Positions 33,682-42,258 of a stretch of 64,000 bases of DNA are shown here, piece by piece. This DNA is from UBA5018 sp044375975 (GTDB lineage: Bacteria > Cyanobacteriota > Cyanobacteriia > PCC-6307 > Cyanobiaceae). The position numbers and the translations under genes were made by a program. The notes below the pieces were generated by a model that did no database searches, was not told the DNA's origin, and worked only from the letters and a program-made list of their open reading frames with translations. Each line of letters begins with the position of its first letter. The stretch's first letter is position 1. The DNA lies in contig JBILLQ010000004.1 in assembly GCA_044375975.1 (NCBI GenBank), positions 1 to 64,000 on the forward strand, read 5' to 3'.

Positions 33682-36600
33682 CTATTTAGTTGGTGGGGTG
33701 GTCAATTGCCGCAGGGCTTCTAGCTGCCAGCGGCGACAGTCTGCCGGCGATGCCCGGTAGAAGCAATCCCAGGCTTCTGCCTTGTGTTGGCCATAGTCAG
33801 TTGCCGCTATCTGCGGGTGCGACTGTTGCCAGCCCACCCGCACTGCGTGGCCAATCACCACGTCTAGGGCCAGGTCGTCGGTGAAATAGAGCTGCGGGTT
33901 GTTGCCGATGAAGGCCATCAAGGTGATCAGGGTTTCGGTGCAGAGGTGCCGGTATTCCGGTGCCTCGATCTTGCCGAGCAGGTGATCCACCAGGGCGGCG
34001 AAATTGCGTTCGCCAGGGGTCTTCTCGCTGATCAAGGGGGCGCTTTCCAGCCGGTTGCGCTTCTCGAGCTTGTCGCCAATCACCAGGCCATGGCAGTGAT
34101 GCAATACATCCCAGATGCCGGCGTAGAAATCCCGCGGCACCCGGCCCAGGGCCCCGAGGCGCTGGCGATGTTGCATCCAATCGCCGCCCTTGGGCAACTC
34201 CTCCCGTGGCGTCGGCACCTCCCAGCGCACCCGGCCACTCACATGCAGCTGTTCCTTGCGCTGCAGGGCAGCCCAGGCGTGCTCCACGTCGGCAAGCACC
34301 GCCCGCAGCCGGCGGCGAATGGCGTGGGGGGGCTGGCTGCAGAGGGCCTCGTAGGCATCGATCGGCGTTAGATCGGCCTCGGCGGCCAGCTCACTGGTGA
34401 GCAGTAGCAGTAGCTGGCCCAGTTGCAGGGTGAGGCTGCCGCTGAGCAGGGCTGGTTCATGGCGGGCCAGGCCATCTAGGGCTAAAAGCAATTCCTGCTG
34501 CAGCATCCAGTCGCGGCTGTCTTCGCTGCTGAAGCGGCGAATCATCGCGGCGATGGCGGGGCTGCCCTGGGGTTCGCTGATCAGGGAGTCGCTGGTGTAG
34601 TTGCGGCCCACCACCACTTGTTTTTGGCGCACCAGCAGGTCGATCAGGGCGTCCTCCAGCTGGGGATGCACCAGGCCAAGGCTGCCGGCCACCCGGCGCA
34701 CCACATTCCAGTCGCGCTCGGCCAGGGAGCGGCGATAAACCTCGGCCAGCAGATCGGCCAGCCGCACCGCATCGCCCCCGCCGGGGCCCTGCAGCCTGGC
34801 CTCGAGGCCGAGGCGTCGCTCCAGTTGCTCCAGCAGTTCGCCCTGCTCGGCCAGGGAGGTGCTGTGCCAGAGCCGCTCGATCAGTCCAGCCACCGCCACG
34901 CTGGCATCCCGCTCCAGGGCCAGTTCCTCCGCCGCCGAGAGGGGGGTGCGGTTGGTGATCGCCCGCAGCGGTACCGGCGCTGCCGGCGGATTGGCGGCCA
35001 GCGAGGCCAGCTCCTCGGGTAGCTCCACCCAGCTGGCTTGATCGATCAGTTCGGCCAGGGGCGCCAGCCGCACCGCCACCCCGTCCAGCAGACCGCTGCG
35101 CAGCTGCTGACCCAGTTGCAGGATGGCTTCCGGGGCGGAGCGGAACGGTGCTTCGTCCACCGGGATCAGCAGCAGGGGCAGGCCGCTGCCGCGCCAATGG
35201 CGCTTGAGCAGCCGCAGTTCAGCGGCCACCGCATCCACCAGCTGCTCGGGATCTTCCGCCAGGTAGAAGGTGCCCCCCTCCAGCACCGCCGGCAGGAAGG
35301 CCAGGCTGGCGCTGCCCTCGCCGCCCTGGTGGCGATACAGCCGGGCCGTGGCCATGGTCTCGATGCGCACGGGAGGATGGCCAGTGAGGCCCAGCCTGCC
35401 GTTGGCGCCCACCTGGGCCAGGCGCAGCGCCAGTTCCCTGGAGCTGGCGATGCGCAGCTCAGCCGGGGCGCCATCGTGGGCCAGCGGCAGGCCGGCCTGG
35501 CTCAGGGCCGCGGCGATCGACTCATTGGCCGGCACCAGGGCCACCATCACCTCTGCAGCCCCCAGGGGCGATGGCAGCCGCCTGGCGCTGGGATCGATGT
35601 CGGCCGGGGTGATCAGGCCGTTGAGCAGTAGATCCGCCAGCCAGGTGAGGCTCTGGGTCCAGAGCAGCGGCACGTTGGCATTGGGCAGGCGCGGCTGGCT
35701 GCCGGGCTGGCGGCGCTCCACCTCCACCGCCCGCTTGGGCACCAGGTAGAGCTCCGGCAGCAGCGGCTGGCCGTCCACCAGCACGCTGACGCTGGCCAGC
35801 CGTTGGCGCCATTGCCGGGCCTCGTCCCAGCGCTCCTCACAGCAGGCGGTGATCAGCTCGAAGGCCCAGAACAGGGGCCATTCGCATTCCAGGTGCTCGA
35901 ACTGGGCCAGCTCCTCCCTTTCGTAATGGAGGCGGTTGTGGTCTTCCACCACCGTCTGGTGACCATCGCGGCGGAAGCGCTTGTAGCCGTAGGCGCCGCC
36001 CAGCTCCTCTCGAATCTTGCGGCGGGTGCGCTCCGCCAGCTGGCGGTCATCGACGGCCCAGGCGGGATAGCCGATCACCGAAAGACAGGCCGCATCCACC
36101 TCCTTGCTGGCCGATTCGCGCGGCAGCAGGGCCTTCAAGGCGCGCCGCAGCCGCACGATGGCGTCGTGGGGGATCACCAGGCAGCAGCTGCCGTCGCCGT
36201 GGGGGCCGTAGAGATCGAGCCCCTCCAGGGCCTCCAGCGCCGCCTTGACCAGGCCGATGGAGCTGGCATTGCGCTCCGGCAGGCCGTGGTTGCCCTTGTC
36301 GCCACGCTCCCAGATGCCGTAGTCGGCCACGCGATAGGCGCGGGCCACGTAGTACACCAAATTTTGGATGAAGTCGCGCTCGTGGCTGCTGCGCACCACC
36401 ACCAGGCCGGAGCGGGTCAGCTGGGCGAGCTGCAGCAGGAACAGGGCCGTGGCGTCCAGTTGCAGGTGGCCCCAGCCGTCGTCCGGCACCACCGTCTGGC
36501 CGCTGCCGGTGTCGAATTTGGCGTGGATCGCATCCAGCCGATGCAGGCTGTGCTTGAAGCGCTCCACCTTGGCCGACTGGCGCAGCATCGATTGGATCAG

Positions 36601-36906
36601 CCCCCGCATCAGCAACAGCACCCGCTGCTCCAGCTCAAAGGAGCGGCGGCAGGGACCCCGCAGGCGCCGGTGGGCCAGGGCCAAACCCCAAACGCATTGA
36701 ATCGAATAGACGCAGTCGCGCACCCAGGCATCGCCGTAATTGCCGTGCACGGTGTTGGCTGTGCTCGCCGGCAATAGACCAGTGACCGGGTGCTGGCGGG
36801 CCAGCACCCCCGCCTCGATGCGTCGGTCGAGATCTTGAAGCACTTCCCAGGCGGCTCTCCGGCTGGTGTCCAGGGCCGCCGATGCGGCAATTCCGGATTG
36901 CGGCAT
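33682..36906 (-). CDS. Glycoside hydrolase family 15 / phosphorylase-kinase-like protein
   Basis: The 1074-aa protein is related to GH15 glucoamylase-type (alpha/alpha)6 barrels and the alpha/beta regulatory subunits of phosphorylase kinase. The N-terminal barrel shows TVHGNYGDAWVRDCVYSI near residue 54, PDDGWGHLQLDATALFLL near 140 and EDHNRLHYEREE near 325. The C-terminal half is a long helical region with conserved segments such as EVPTPREELPKGGDWMQ. Catalytic carboxylates cannot be assigned with confidence. A role in glycogen or other glucan metabolism is plausible. It is divergent from the WecG-type gene with a 56-base gap. Confidence 0.85.
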   Translation of the reverse strand: MPQSGIAASAALDTSRRAAWEVLQDLDRRIEAGVLARQHPVTGLLPASTANTVHGNYGDAWVRDCVYSIQCVWGLALAHRRLRGPCRRSFELEQRVLLLMRGLIQSMLRQSAKVERFKHSLHRLDAIHAKFDTGSGQTVVPDDGWGHLQLDATALFLLQLAQLTRSGLVVVRSSHERDFIQNLVYYVARAYRVADYGIWERGDKGNHGLPERNASSIGLVKAALEALEGLDLYGPHGDGSCCLVIPHDAIVRLRRALKALLPRESASKEVDAACLSVIGYPAWAVDDRQLAERTRRKIREELGGAYGYKRFRRDGHQTVVEDHNRLHYEREELAQFEHLECEWPLFWAFELITACCEERWDEARQWRQRLASVSVLVDGQPLLPELYLVPKRAVEVERRQPGSQPRLPNANVPLLWTQSLTWLADLLLNGLITPADIDPSARRLPSPLGAAEVMVALVPANESIAAALSQAGLPLAHDGAPAELRIASSRELALRLAQVGANGRLGLTGHPPVRIETMATARLYRHQGGEGSASLAFLPAVLEGGTFYLAEDPEQLVDAVAAELRLLKRHWRGSGLPLLLIPVDEAPFRSAPEAILQLGQQLRSGLLDGVAVRLAPLAELIDQASWVELPEELASLAANPPAAPVPLRAITNRTPLSAAEELALERDASVAVAGLIERLWHSTSLAEQGELLEQLERRLGLEARLQGPGGGDAVRLADLLAEVYRRSLAERDWNVVRRVAGSLGLVHPQLEDALIDLLVRQKQVVVGRNYTSDSLISEPQGSPAIAAMIRRFSSEDSRDWMLQQELLLALDGLARHEPALLSGSLTLQLGQLLLLLTSELAAEADLTPIDAYEALCSQPPHAIRRRLRAVLADVEHAWAALQRKEQLHVSGRVRWEVPTPREELPKGGDWMQHRQRLGALGRVPRDFYAGIWDVLHHCHGLVIGDKLEKRNRLESAPLISEKTPGERNFAALVDHLLGKIEAPEYRHLCTETLITLMAFIGNNPQLYFTDDLALDVVIGHAVRVGWQQSHPQIAATDYGQHKAEAWDCFYRASPADCRRWQLEALRQLTTPPTK

Positions 36907-36962
36907 GGGACTTAACCAAACGCAAGGCGAGCTTTAGATTCTCTCCTGAAGTGCGCGTTTCC

Positions 36963-37700
36963 ATGGCCACAACAGCAACCGAAGCGCTGGCTGAACCGCA
37001 GCGCCGCCGGGTGCTTGGCATTCCCGTGGACGTCACGGCCGATGTGCTGGCGGCCGCCTGCCGGCTCCAGGCCGCTGGCGGTGGCCAGATCGTCACCCTC
37101 AATGCCGAGATGACCATGGCCGCCCGCCTCGACCCGCCCCTGGCCAAGGCGATCGAGACGGCCCAGCTGGTGATCCCCGACGGGGCCGGGGTGGTGTGGG
37201 CCCTGGCTCGCCAGGGGGTGCGGGTGCGCCGCAGCCCGGGGATCGAACTGGCCCAGGATTTATTGGGCCACGCCGCCGCCCAGGGCTGGCGGGTGGCCCT
37301 GGTGGGAGGCACGCCGGTGGTGATGGAGCAGCTGGTGGTTCGCTTGCCCCAGCAGTGCCCGGGCCTGCGGCTGGTGTTCAGCGCCCATGGCTACCAAGAC
37401 CCTGGCCAATGGCCCGAGCTGGAGGCCCAGCTGCTGGCCGCCCAGCCCGATCTGGTGTTGGTTGCCCTCGGTATCCCGCGCCAGGAAACCTGGAGCAGCC
37501 GGCTCAGCCAGGGCCGCAGCGGCCTGTGGATGGGGGTGGGCGGCAGCTTTGACGTTTGGACTGGCCAGAAAAAAAGAGCGCCCCGCTGGATGGGGGCGCT
37601 GCAGGTGGAATGGCTCTATCGGCTGATCCAGGAGCCCCATCGCTGGCGGCGGATGCTGGCGCTGCCCCAATTCGCCCTGGCGGTGCTCTTTAACAGCTGA
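36963..37700 (+). CDS. WecG/TagA/CpsF family glycosyltransferase
   Basis: The 245-aa GT26-type enzyme transfers N-acetylmannosamine(uronate)-like sugars onto lipid-linked acceptors in cell-wall or polysaccharide synthesis. Typical blocks are IVTLNAEMTMAAR, VIPDGAGVVWALARQG (with the catalytic-region Asp), RVALVGGTPVVMEQL, LVALGIPRQETW and MGVGGSFDVWTGQKKRAPRWM. The ATG at 36963 gives the family-like start; the frame is open to 36882, but that region overlaps the start of the divergent hydrolase gene. A downstream tandem array follows the stop codon. Confidence 0.92.
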   Translation: MATTATEALAEPQRRRVLGIPVDVTADVLAAACRLQAAGGGQIVTLNAEMTMAARLDPPLAKAIETAQLVIPDGAGVVWALARQGVRVRRSPGIELAQDLLGHAAAQGWRVALVGGTPVVMEQLVVRLPQQCPGLRLVFSAHGYQDPGQWPELEAQLLAAQPDLVLVALGIPRQETWSSRLSQGRSGLWMGVGGSFDVWTGQKKRAPRWMGALQVEWLYRLIQEPHRWRRMLALPQFALAVLFNS

Positions 37701-37756
37701 ATTAGAACAACTGAATTAGCATAGCTGAGTTAGAACGGCTGAATTGGCAGGGCTGA
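37694..37756. repeat. 14-bp tandem array, five copies
   Basis: Cores of the type CAGCTGA/CAACTGA/TAGCTGA/CGGCTGA/GGGCTGA recur every 14 bases at 37694, 37708, 37722, 37736 and 37750, with AATTAGAA-like spacers. The array begins in the last codons of the WecG-type gene and fills the spacer towards psbK. Confidence 0.8.
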
Positions 37757-37775
37757 ATATTTACTCAGCAGAAAC

Positions 37776-37806
37776 TTGCCTGGGATTCAAATTTGCCTGG
37801 GATTCA
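37776..37806. repeat. 14-bp direct repeat, period 17
   Basis: TTGCCTGGGATTCA occurs at 37776-37789 and exactly again at 37793-37806, just downstream of the psbK stop. Confidence 0.85.
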
Positions 37807-37823
37807 TTAGCCCAGGCTCAAGT

Positions 37824-37985
37824 TCAGCGAAAGCCCACCGATGCCTGCCACACGAAGGCCAACAGCAGGAAGAACAGGGGAATGATGGGCAGGATGTCCA
37901 CCAAGGGGCCAAACGCCTGGTAGGCCTCGGGCAGTTGGGCCAGGGTGTGCAGCGAAGTGGTGGCCAGCAGCGCGGATACAGCCAT
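37824..37985 (-). CDS. psbK: Photosystem II reaction center protein K
   Basis: The 53-aa precursor contains the conserved PsbK sequence LPEAYQAFGPLVDILPIIPL followed by FFLLLAFVWQASVGFR at the C-terminus. The first 16-17 residues (MAVSALLATTSLHTLAQ) are removed from mature PsbK in cyanobacteria. It is a single-span thylakoid subunit near CP43 that helps stabilise PSII and bound plastoquinone/carotenoids. It lies 32 bases behind tgt in the same direction, an arrangement seen in picocyanobacteria, and is probably co-transcribed with it. Confidence 0.96.
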   Translation of the reverse strand: MAVSALLATTSLHTLAQLPEAYQAFGPLVDILPIIPLFFLLLAFVWQASVGFR

Positions 37986-38017
37986 CCCTGGTTGCAACTC
38001 AAATCAATGTTTGGACG

Positions 38018-39232
38018 CTACCACGTGTGGGCGGCTGGGGAAGCCGGATCCCAGGGGGCGAAATCCTCTGTAAAACAACCCTGCTGGATCGCCACCCCCA
38101 TGGCGTTCACAAAGCGAATCAATTGGGTGATGTTGTGCAGGCTGAGCAGGGTTTTGGCCAGCATCTCCTCCGCCTTGATCAGGTGGTGCAGGTAGGCCCG
38201 GCTGTGGCCGCTGCAGCCGGGGCAGGGGCAGCTGGCATCGAGGGGGCTGTGGTCTTCCCGGAAGCGGGAGTTTTTGAGGTTCCAGCGCTCGCCGCCCACC
38301 AGCGCCGTGCCGTGGCGCCCCAGCCGGGTGGGCAGCACGCAATCAAACAGGTCGAAGCCATGGGCCACCGCCAGGGCCATCTCCGGCAGGCTGCCGACCC
38401 CCATCAAATAGTGGGGCTTGGCCTCGGGCAGCAGCGGTGCCACGCTGCGCACGATGCGGTGCATCTCCTCCACCGGCTCGCCCACGCTCACGCCTCCCAC
38501 GGCGATGCCGGGCAGGTCGAGGGCGGCCACCGCCCGTGCCGATTGCTGGCGCAGATGGGGGAAGCAGCCCCCCTGCACGATGCCAAACAGGGCCTGATCC
38601 TTTTTGGTGTGGGCGGCCAGGCAGCGCTCCAGCCAATCCTGGGTGCGGCGACAGGCGTCGGCCACGTCCGCCTCGCTGGCGGGGTAGGGGGGGCACTGGT
38701 CGAAGGCCATCGCCACGTCGGCCCCGAGGGCCATCTGGATCTCCATCGAGCGCTCTGGGGTGAGGTTGATCCGGGCCCCGTCCCGGGGTGAGCGGAACAC
38801 CACCCCCTGGTCGTCAATGCGGTTGATCCCGCCCAGGCTGAACACCTGAAAGCCGCCGGAATCGGTGAGCAGCGGCCCCTGCCAGCCCATGAACCGATGC
38901 AGGCCGCCGGCCTGCTGCACGATCGCCTCCCCGGGTTGCAGATGCAGGTGAAAGGTGTTGGCCAGCACCATCTGGGCGCCGGTGGCGGCCAGCTGGGCCG
39001 CAGTGACCCCCTTCACCGTGGCCATGGTGCCCACCGGCATGAACCGCGGCGTCTGCACCGGGCCGTGGGGCGTCTGGAAGCAGCCACAGCGCGCCTGGGT
39101 TTGCGGGCAGCGGGCCGTGATCGTGAAGGAGAAGTCGGATAGGACGGTGATTGCGCCACCCCGGTGCAGTCCCGAAATTAGGTGTCGTTTGCCCAGCCCT
39201 CGCCGCCCCGCCAGTGATCCCCAGACCGGCAA
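38018..39232 (-). CDS. tgt: Queuine/preQ1 tRNA-guanine transglycosylase
   Basis: The enzyme swaps guanine 34 for a queuine precursor in GUN-anticodon tRNAs. Catalytic and binding blocks are TDSGGFQVFSLGG near residue 120 (nucleophile-region Asp), FGIVQGGCFPHLR, GGVSVGEP, HYLMGVGSLPEM, and DCVLPTRLGRHGTAL, plus the zinc ligands in CPCPGCSGHSRAYLHHL. The true start is uncertain: family homology begins near FSFTITARCPQTQARCG, about 33 residues into this frame, and no ATG/GTG/TTG lies closer than 39232. It overlaps the likely start region of divergent cobS. Confidence 0.95.
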   Translation of the reverse strand: MPVWGSLAGRRGLGKRHLISGLHRGGAITVLSDFSFTITARCPQTQARCGCFQTPHGPVQTPRFMPVGTMATVKGVTAAQLAATGAQMVLANTFHLHLQPGEAIVQQAGGLHRFMGWQGPLLTDSGGFQVFSLGGINRIDDQGVVFRSPRDGARINLTPERSMEIQMALGADVAMAFDQCPPYPASEADVADACRRTQDWLERCLAAHTKKDQALFGIVQGGCFPHLRQQSARAVAALDLPGIAVGGVSVGEPVEEMHRIVRSVAPLLPEAKPHYLMGVGSLPEMALAVAHGFDLFDCVLPTRLGRHGTALVGGERWNLKNSRFREDHSPLDASCPCPGCSGHSRAYLHHLIKAEEMLAKTLLSLHNITQLIRFVNAMGVAIQQGCFTEDFAPWDPASPAAHTW

Positions 39233-39242
39233 GCGCCCGGCG

Positions 39243-40043
39243 GTGCAGCCAGCAGCCCCGGGGATTCTGGCCCGCTTGCGGCTGGCCGCCGCCGATCTGG
39301 CCGGCGCCTGGATCTTTTATTCGGTTTTGCCGGCCTGGCCGCTGCTGCAGCCGCGCTTTGAGCGCATCGCCCGCTTTGCCCCTTTGATCGGCCTGCTGCT
39401 GGGAGGCCTGCAGGGGTTGCTCTGGTGGCTGGGCGCCGGCTGGCTGCCCGAGACGGCCCGACTGGCGCTGGTGTTGGCCTTGGGTTTGGCCCTCAGCGGC
39501 GGCCTGCACAGCGATGGCGCCATGGACACCGCCGATGGCTTGGCGGCCGGCGATCGGGCCCTGGAGGCCATGGAGGACAGCCGGGTGGGGGCTGCTGCGG
39601 TGCAGGTTTTCGCGCAGCTGCTGTTGTTGCGGCTGGCGGGCCTGGCGGCCCTGGCGGTGCTGCCGGCGGCGGCGGTGGCGATGGCCTTGGTTTGGACGGG
39701 CGGCGTGGCGCGGCTGGCGCCGCTGCTGGCCATGGAGGGATACCCCTATCTGCGAGACCAGGGCACGGCGGGCTTTCACCGCAGGCACTGGCGCGGCCTG
39801 GGCCGCGAGTTGTTGCCTGCCGCCCTGGCGGCCCCGGCGGCCCTGGCGGCCCTGCTGGCCAGTTGGCCCGGTGGGCCGGGCCTGGCGGCCGCGGCCCTGG
39901 CCCTGGTGCCGGCGATTGCTGTGCCCCACTGGCTGGGGCGCAGGCTGGGCGGCCATAGCGGCGATAGCTACGGGGCCTGTGTGGAGTGGAGCGAGGCCCT
40001 GGGCCTGCTGCTCATGGGCCTGGTGGCCCGGGCGGCAGCCTGA
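39243..40043 (+). CDS. cobS: Adenosylcobinamide-GDP ribazoletransferase (cobalamin synthase)
   Basis: This membrane enzyme joins adenosylcobinamide-GDP with alpha-ribazole to finish the cobalamin lower loop. Family motifs are GGLHSDGAMDTADGLAAG near residue 82 (metal-binding Asp cluster), AMEDSRVGAAAV, and GGHSGDSYGACVEWSEALGLL near the end. About six hydrophobic segments are visible. I choose the GTG at 39243 (266 aa), which suits the family length; an in-frame GTG at 39147 is a longer option. The 3' end overlaps the convergent histidine kinase gene by 32 bases. Confidence 0.92.
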   Translation: MQPAAPGILARLRLAAADLAGAWIFYSVLPAWPLLQPRFERIARFAPLIGLLLGGLQGLLWWLGAGWLPETARLALVLALGLALSGGLHSDGAMDTADGLAAGDRALEAMEDSRVGAAAVQVFAQLLLLRLAGLAALAVLPAAAVAMALVWTGGVARLAPLLAMEGYPYLRDQGTAGFHRRHWRGLGRELLPAALAAPAALAALLASWPGGPGLAAAALALVPAIAVPHWLGRRLGGHSGDSYGACVEWSEALGLLLMGLVARAAA

Positions 40044-41130
40044 GGCGAAAGGCGTTGCCCGCGGCGGGCAGCTCCGGGGCCGCGGCCGCCGGCGGGATCA
40101 GCAGTTCCAACTCACCTCCCAGGGAGCGGGCCAGGTCCCTGGCCAGGGCCAAGCCCAGGCCTGTGCCGGGCAGGTCCGCCCCCTGGCTGCCCCGGATGCC
40201 CCGCTCGAAGATCAGCTGGCGTTCGGCCTCTGGGATCGGGCTGCCGCCATCCCAAACCGTCAATTGCCAGCCGCCCAGGTGATCGCCGCAGCAGTGCAGA
40301 CCCACCGCAACGCCCTGGCGGCTGTAGCGGAAGGCGTTCTCCAGCAGGTTGGCCAGGATCTCGGCCACGGCGCCGCTGTCGCCCCGCCAGTCGGGCAGCA
40401 GGGTTGGTTGTTGCCAGGGCCGTCCCTGCAGGGCGGCGGTGGCGGCGGCGCGGCTGGTCAATGGCTCCAGGGCCCCTGGCAGGGCCGAGCTAGTGCCTGG
40501 GGCCAGGGGGGGCAGCAGCAGGGGGATCGGCGAGTTGGCCGCATCTGGCAGCGATTCCGGTTCGCCGAGGCGATCGAGCGCATCTAAGTAGCGATTGATC
40601 TGCTCTTGTTCGCTCAACAAGCCCTCCACCAGGGAGCGGTTGGGGTTGCCGGCTTCCAGCCGGCGCAACAACAGCTGAGCGAAGGTGCGCAGCGCCGCCA
40701 GGGGGTTGCGCAGTTGGTGCAGGAGCAGCTGCAGTTGCTCGCGCTGCTGCTGCAGCTCCGCCTGCAGTTGTTGCCGTTCCAGATCCAGGCAGAGGGCCTG
40801 GGTGAGGCAGAGGGCGACCGCCTGCAGTCGCTGGCGCAGGGGTAGCGGCCAGGGGACGGCGGTTTCCACCTGCAGGGCGCCCAGGAGCACGTCCTCGTGG
40901 CGCAGGGGCAGCCAGCGGCGCGCCTCGGCGGGCTGGCGCAAGGGACTGTCGGGTCCCACCGTGGGCAGGGCCAGACCATCGCTGGGCCACTGGCCGATCG
41001 GTACTAAGTCGGGGGTGGGGCCGGCTCCCGGTTGGGCCACGTAGACGATCAGTGAGCGCAGATCATCCCTGTCGGCGAACTGGGCCAACTGAAAGCTCAG
41101 CAGGGTCAGGAACCGCTTGGAGACTGGCAT
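40012..41130 (-). CDS. Sensor histidine kinase
   Basis: The 372-aa soluble kinase has an N-terminal GAF-like sensory region (about residues 5-125, no membrane segment), a coiled-coil connector (ERQQLQAELQQQREQLQLLL), a HisKA dimerisation helix with the phospho-acceptor in LLHQLRNPLAALRTF (near residue 138), and a HATPase domain with NLLENAFRYS (N box), VWDGGSPIPE (G1), and GTGLGLALARDLARSLGG (G2). No response regulator gene is adjacent. It is convergent with cobS and divergent from the DUF3155 gene across a 438-base spacer. Confidence 0.92.
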   Translation of the reverse strand: MPVSKRFLTLLSFQLAQFADRDDLRSLIVYVAQPGAGPTPDLVPIGQWPSDGLALPTVGPDSPLRQPAEARRWLPLRHEDVLLGALQVETAVPWPLPLRQRLQAVALCLTQALCLDLERQQLQAELQQQREQLQLLLHQLRNPLAALRTFAQLLLRRLEAGNPNRSLVEGLLSEQEQINRYLDALDRLGEPESLPDAANSPIPLLLPPLAPGTSSALPGALEPLTSRAAATAALQGRPWQQPTLLPDWRGDSGAVAEILANLLENAFRYSRQGVAVGLHCCGDHLGGWQLTVWDGGSPIPEAERQLIFERGIRGSQGADLPGTGLGLALARDLARSLGGELELLIPPAAAAPELPAAGNAFRLRLPPGPPGP

Positions 41131-41568
41131 CTTGGCCGCTCAGGCCCAACAGGTAAAAAAAGTTTTCCCGGGGACGTGGGAAATCTGAGAAAAAGTCTTA
41201 AGATGTCGGTATCGGCCAATACTTCGCAGCTCGCGAGCGGCCGGCCAGGCATGCAGCCCTGTGCGAAGCCAACATTGCGTTTTCACGCTTTTGAGGCTAC
41301 AGCAGAGGCAGTTGCGTCCTGCTGAAGCCTATCGATCCGCCTTGGCGGATCGAGTTGAACGATCCACCTCGGTGGATCCAGCTAAACGATCCGCCTTGGT
41401 GGATCGAGCTTAAGGCTCTTGGCATTCTCTCCCCCCGCTCTCGGGCGTCAGCAAGGTCGGGCTTTACTCGCCCTTTCTGGTTGTTCGGAAGGCTTCGCCG
41501 CCGGTCTGGCTTTTGCCGCACCCTGGCTTTCCTCGTCCCCCCTCTTCCTCCCTGACGGGAGTATTTCC
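41131..41568. promoter_or_regulatory. Long leader/promoter spacer between histidine kinase and DUF3155 gene
   Basis: This 438-base stretch has no convincing gene. It holds the triple hairpin at 41333-41413 and a further dyad (GCTCGCGAGC) at 41231-41240. A Shine-Dalgarno GACGGGAG lies 7 bases before the ATG at 41569. The size suggests a long 5' untranslated region for the DUF3155 gene, with its promoter around 41180-41230, although no -10/-35 pair is clear. Confidence 0.5.
41333..41413 (+). ncRNA. Three tandem 27-nt hairpin units (possible leader RNA structure)
   Basis: Three 27-base units start at 41333, 41360 and 41387. Each is a near-perfect palindrome: a 7-bp stem such as GATCCGC/GCGGATC closed by a CTTG or CTCG tetraloop, then a spacer like GAGTTGAA. 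Unit 2 changes G to A on one arm and C to T on the other, a compensatory pair. Unit 3 has a G-T pair at the same position, allowed in RNA. This favours RNA hairpins over DNA operators, but a DNA-binding site array is possible. Confidence 0.6.
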
Positions 41569-41940
41569 ATGTCTAAGAAGCGCAAGCGGATCAGCCGTCG
41601 TCGTCTGGCTGGCCAGCGGGTGCTCGCCCATGTAGCCACCCACAATCTGGAGACCGGCTCCCACAAGCCCGTCACCGCCGCCCGCCGCTATATCGCCGAA
41701 AACGGTCTGATCGCACCGGCGATCCTTAACGTGCGCCGCAACGAGCACACCACCGATCGCTTTTTCTGGGGTGAGAAGGGCCTGTTCAGTGCCCAGTACG
41801 CAGAAGAGAACCACTTCCTGTTCCCCTCCCTGCGCGAGATCGTCGACCGCATTGGTGAGGAGGTGCTGTTCGAGGGCCTGGAAGCGCTGGCTGCCGATGA
41901 TTGGGAAGAGATGGAGGAGTACGAGTACGCCTTTGTGTGA
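41569..41940 (+). CDS. DUF3155 domain protein (conserved cyanobacterial)
   Basis: The 123-aa protein starts with a very basic segment (SKKRKRISRRRLAGQRVL) and continues with the family blocks KPVTAARRYIAENGLI, NVRRNEHTTDRFFWGEKGLF and AEENHFLFPSL, ending in an acidic tail (ADDWEEMEEYEYAFV). DUF3155 is restricted to cyanobacteria and has no known function; the basic N-terminus suggests nucleic-acid or ribosome contact. The ATG at 41569 is preceded by GGGAG at proper distance. The long structured leader implies post-transcriptional control. Confidence 0.88.
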   Translation: MSKKRKRISRRRLAGQRVLAHVATHNLETGSHKPVTAARRYIAENGLIAPAILNVRRNEHTTDRFFWGEKGLFSAQYAEENHFLFPSLREIVDRIGEEVLFEGLEALAADDWEEMEEYEYAFV

Positions 41941-42258
41941 GCGGCTTGGTTGTGTGAGCGGATCGGCCAACTGACTACGCCTGGTGACGCGGCCAACTGA
42001 GCAGGGCAACTGATTCGGGCAACTGATTCGGGCAATCGGTTCGTTTGAGCGCCCTGGCTTCGGGAACCGCTGGAAAACCCCAGCCAGGTCCCATGGAGCC
42101 CCGATGCCCCACAACCGATACCCCAGCCCAGATACCCGCAGCGGTGATCAGCTGGCGGGGGCGTCAAAATCGCCAATCCCAGAGTTTCTCTGTGGGGCCC
42201 TACTTACCAGCCCATGGAATTCGCCGATATCAGCGAACTCCCTGGGCTTTCCTCATGG
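41941..42258. other. Convergent spacer with short tandem repeats
   Basis: About 318 bases separate the DUF3155 gene from the convergent esterase gene. CAACTGA cores appear at 41968, 41994, 42007 and 42020, the last ones in 13-base direct repeats (GGGCAACTGATTC). No gene is supported. Confidence 0.6.

Noticed and set aside
35803..36777. 324-codon plus-strand frame opposite the GH15 gene
   Set aside because: Shadow of the GH15 coding strand; composition typical of antisense frames in GC-rich DNA.
38814..39956. 380-codon minus-strand frame across cobS
   Set aside because: Gln/Gly/Arg-rich shadow of cobS and the tgt start, with no family motif.
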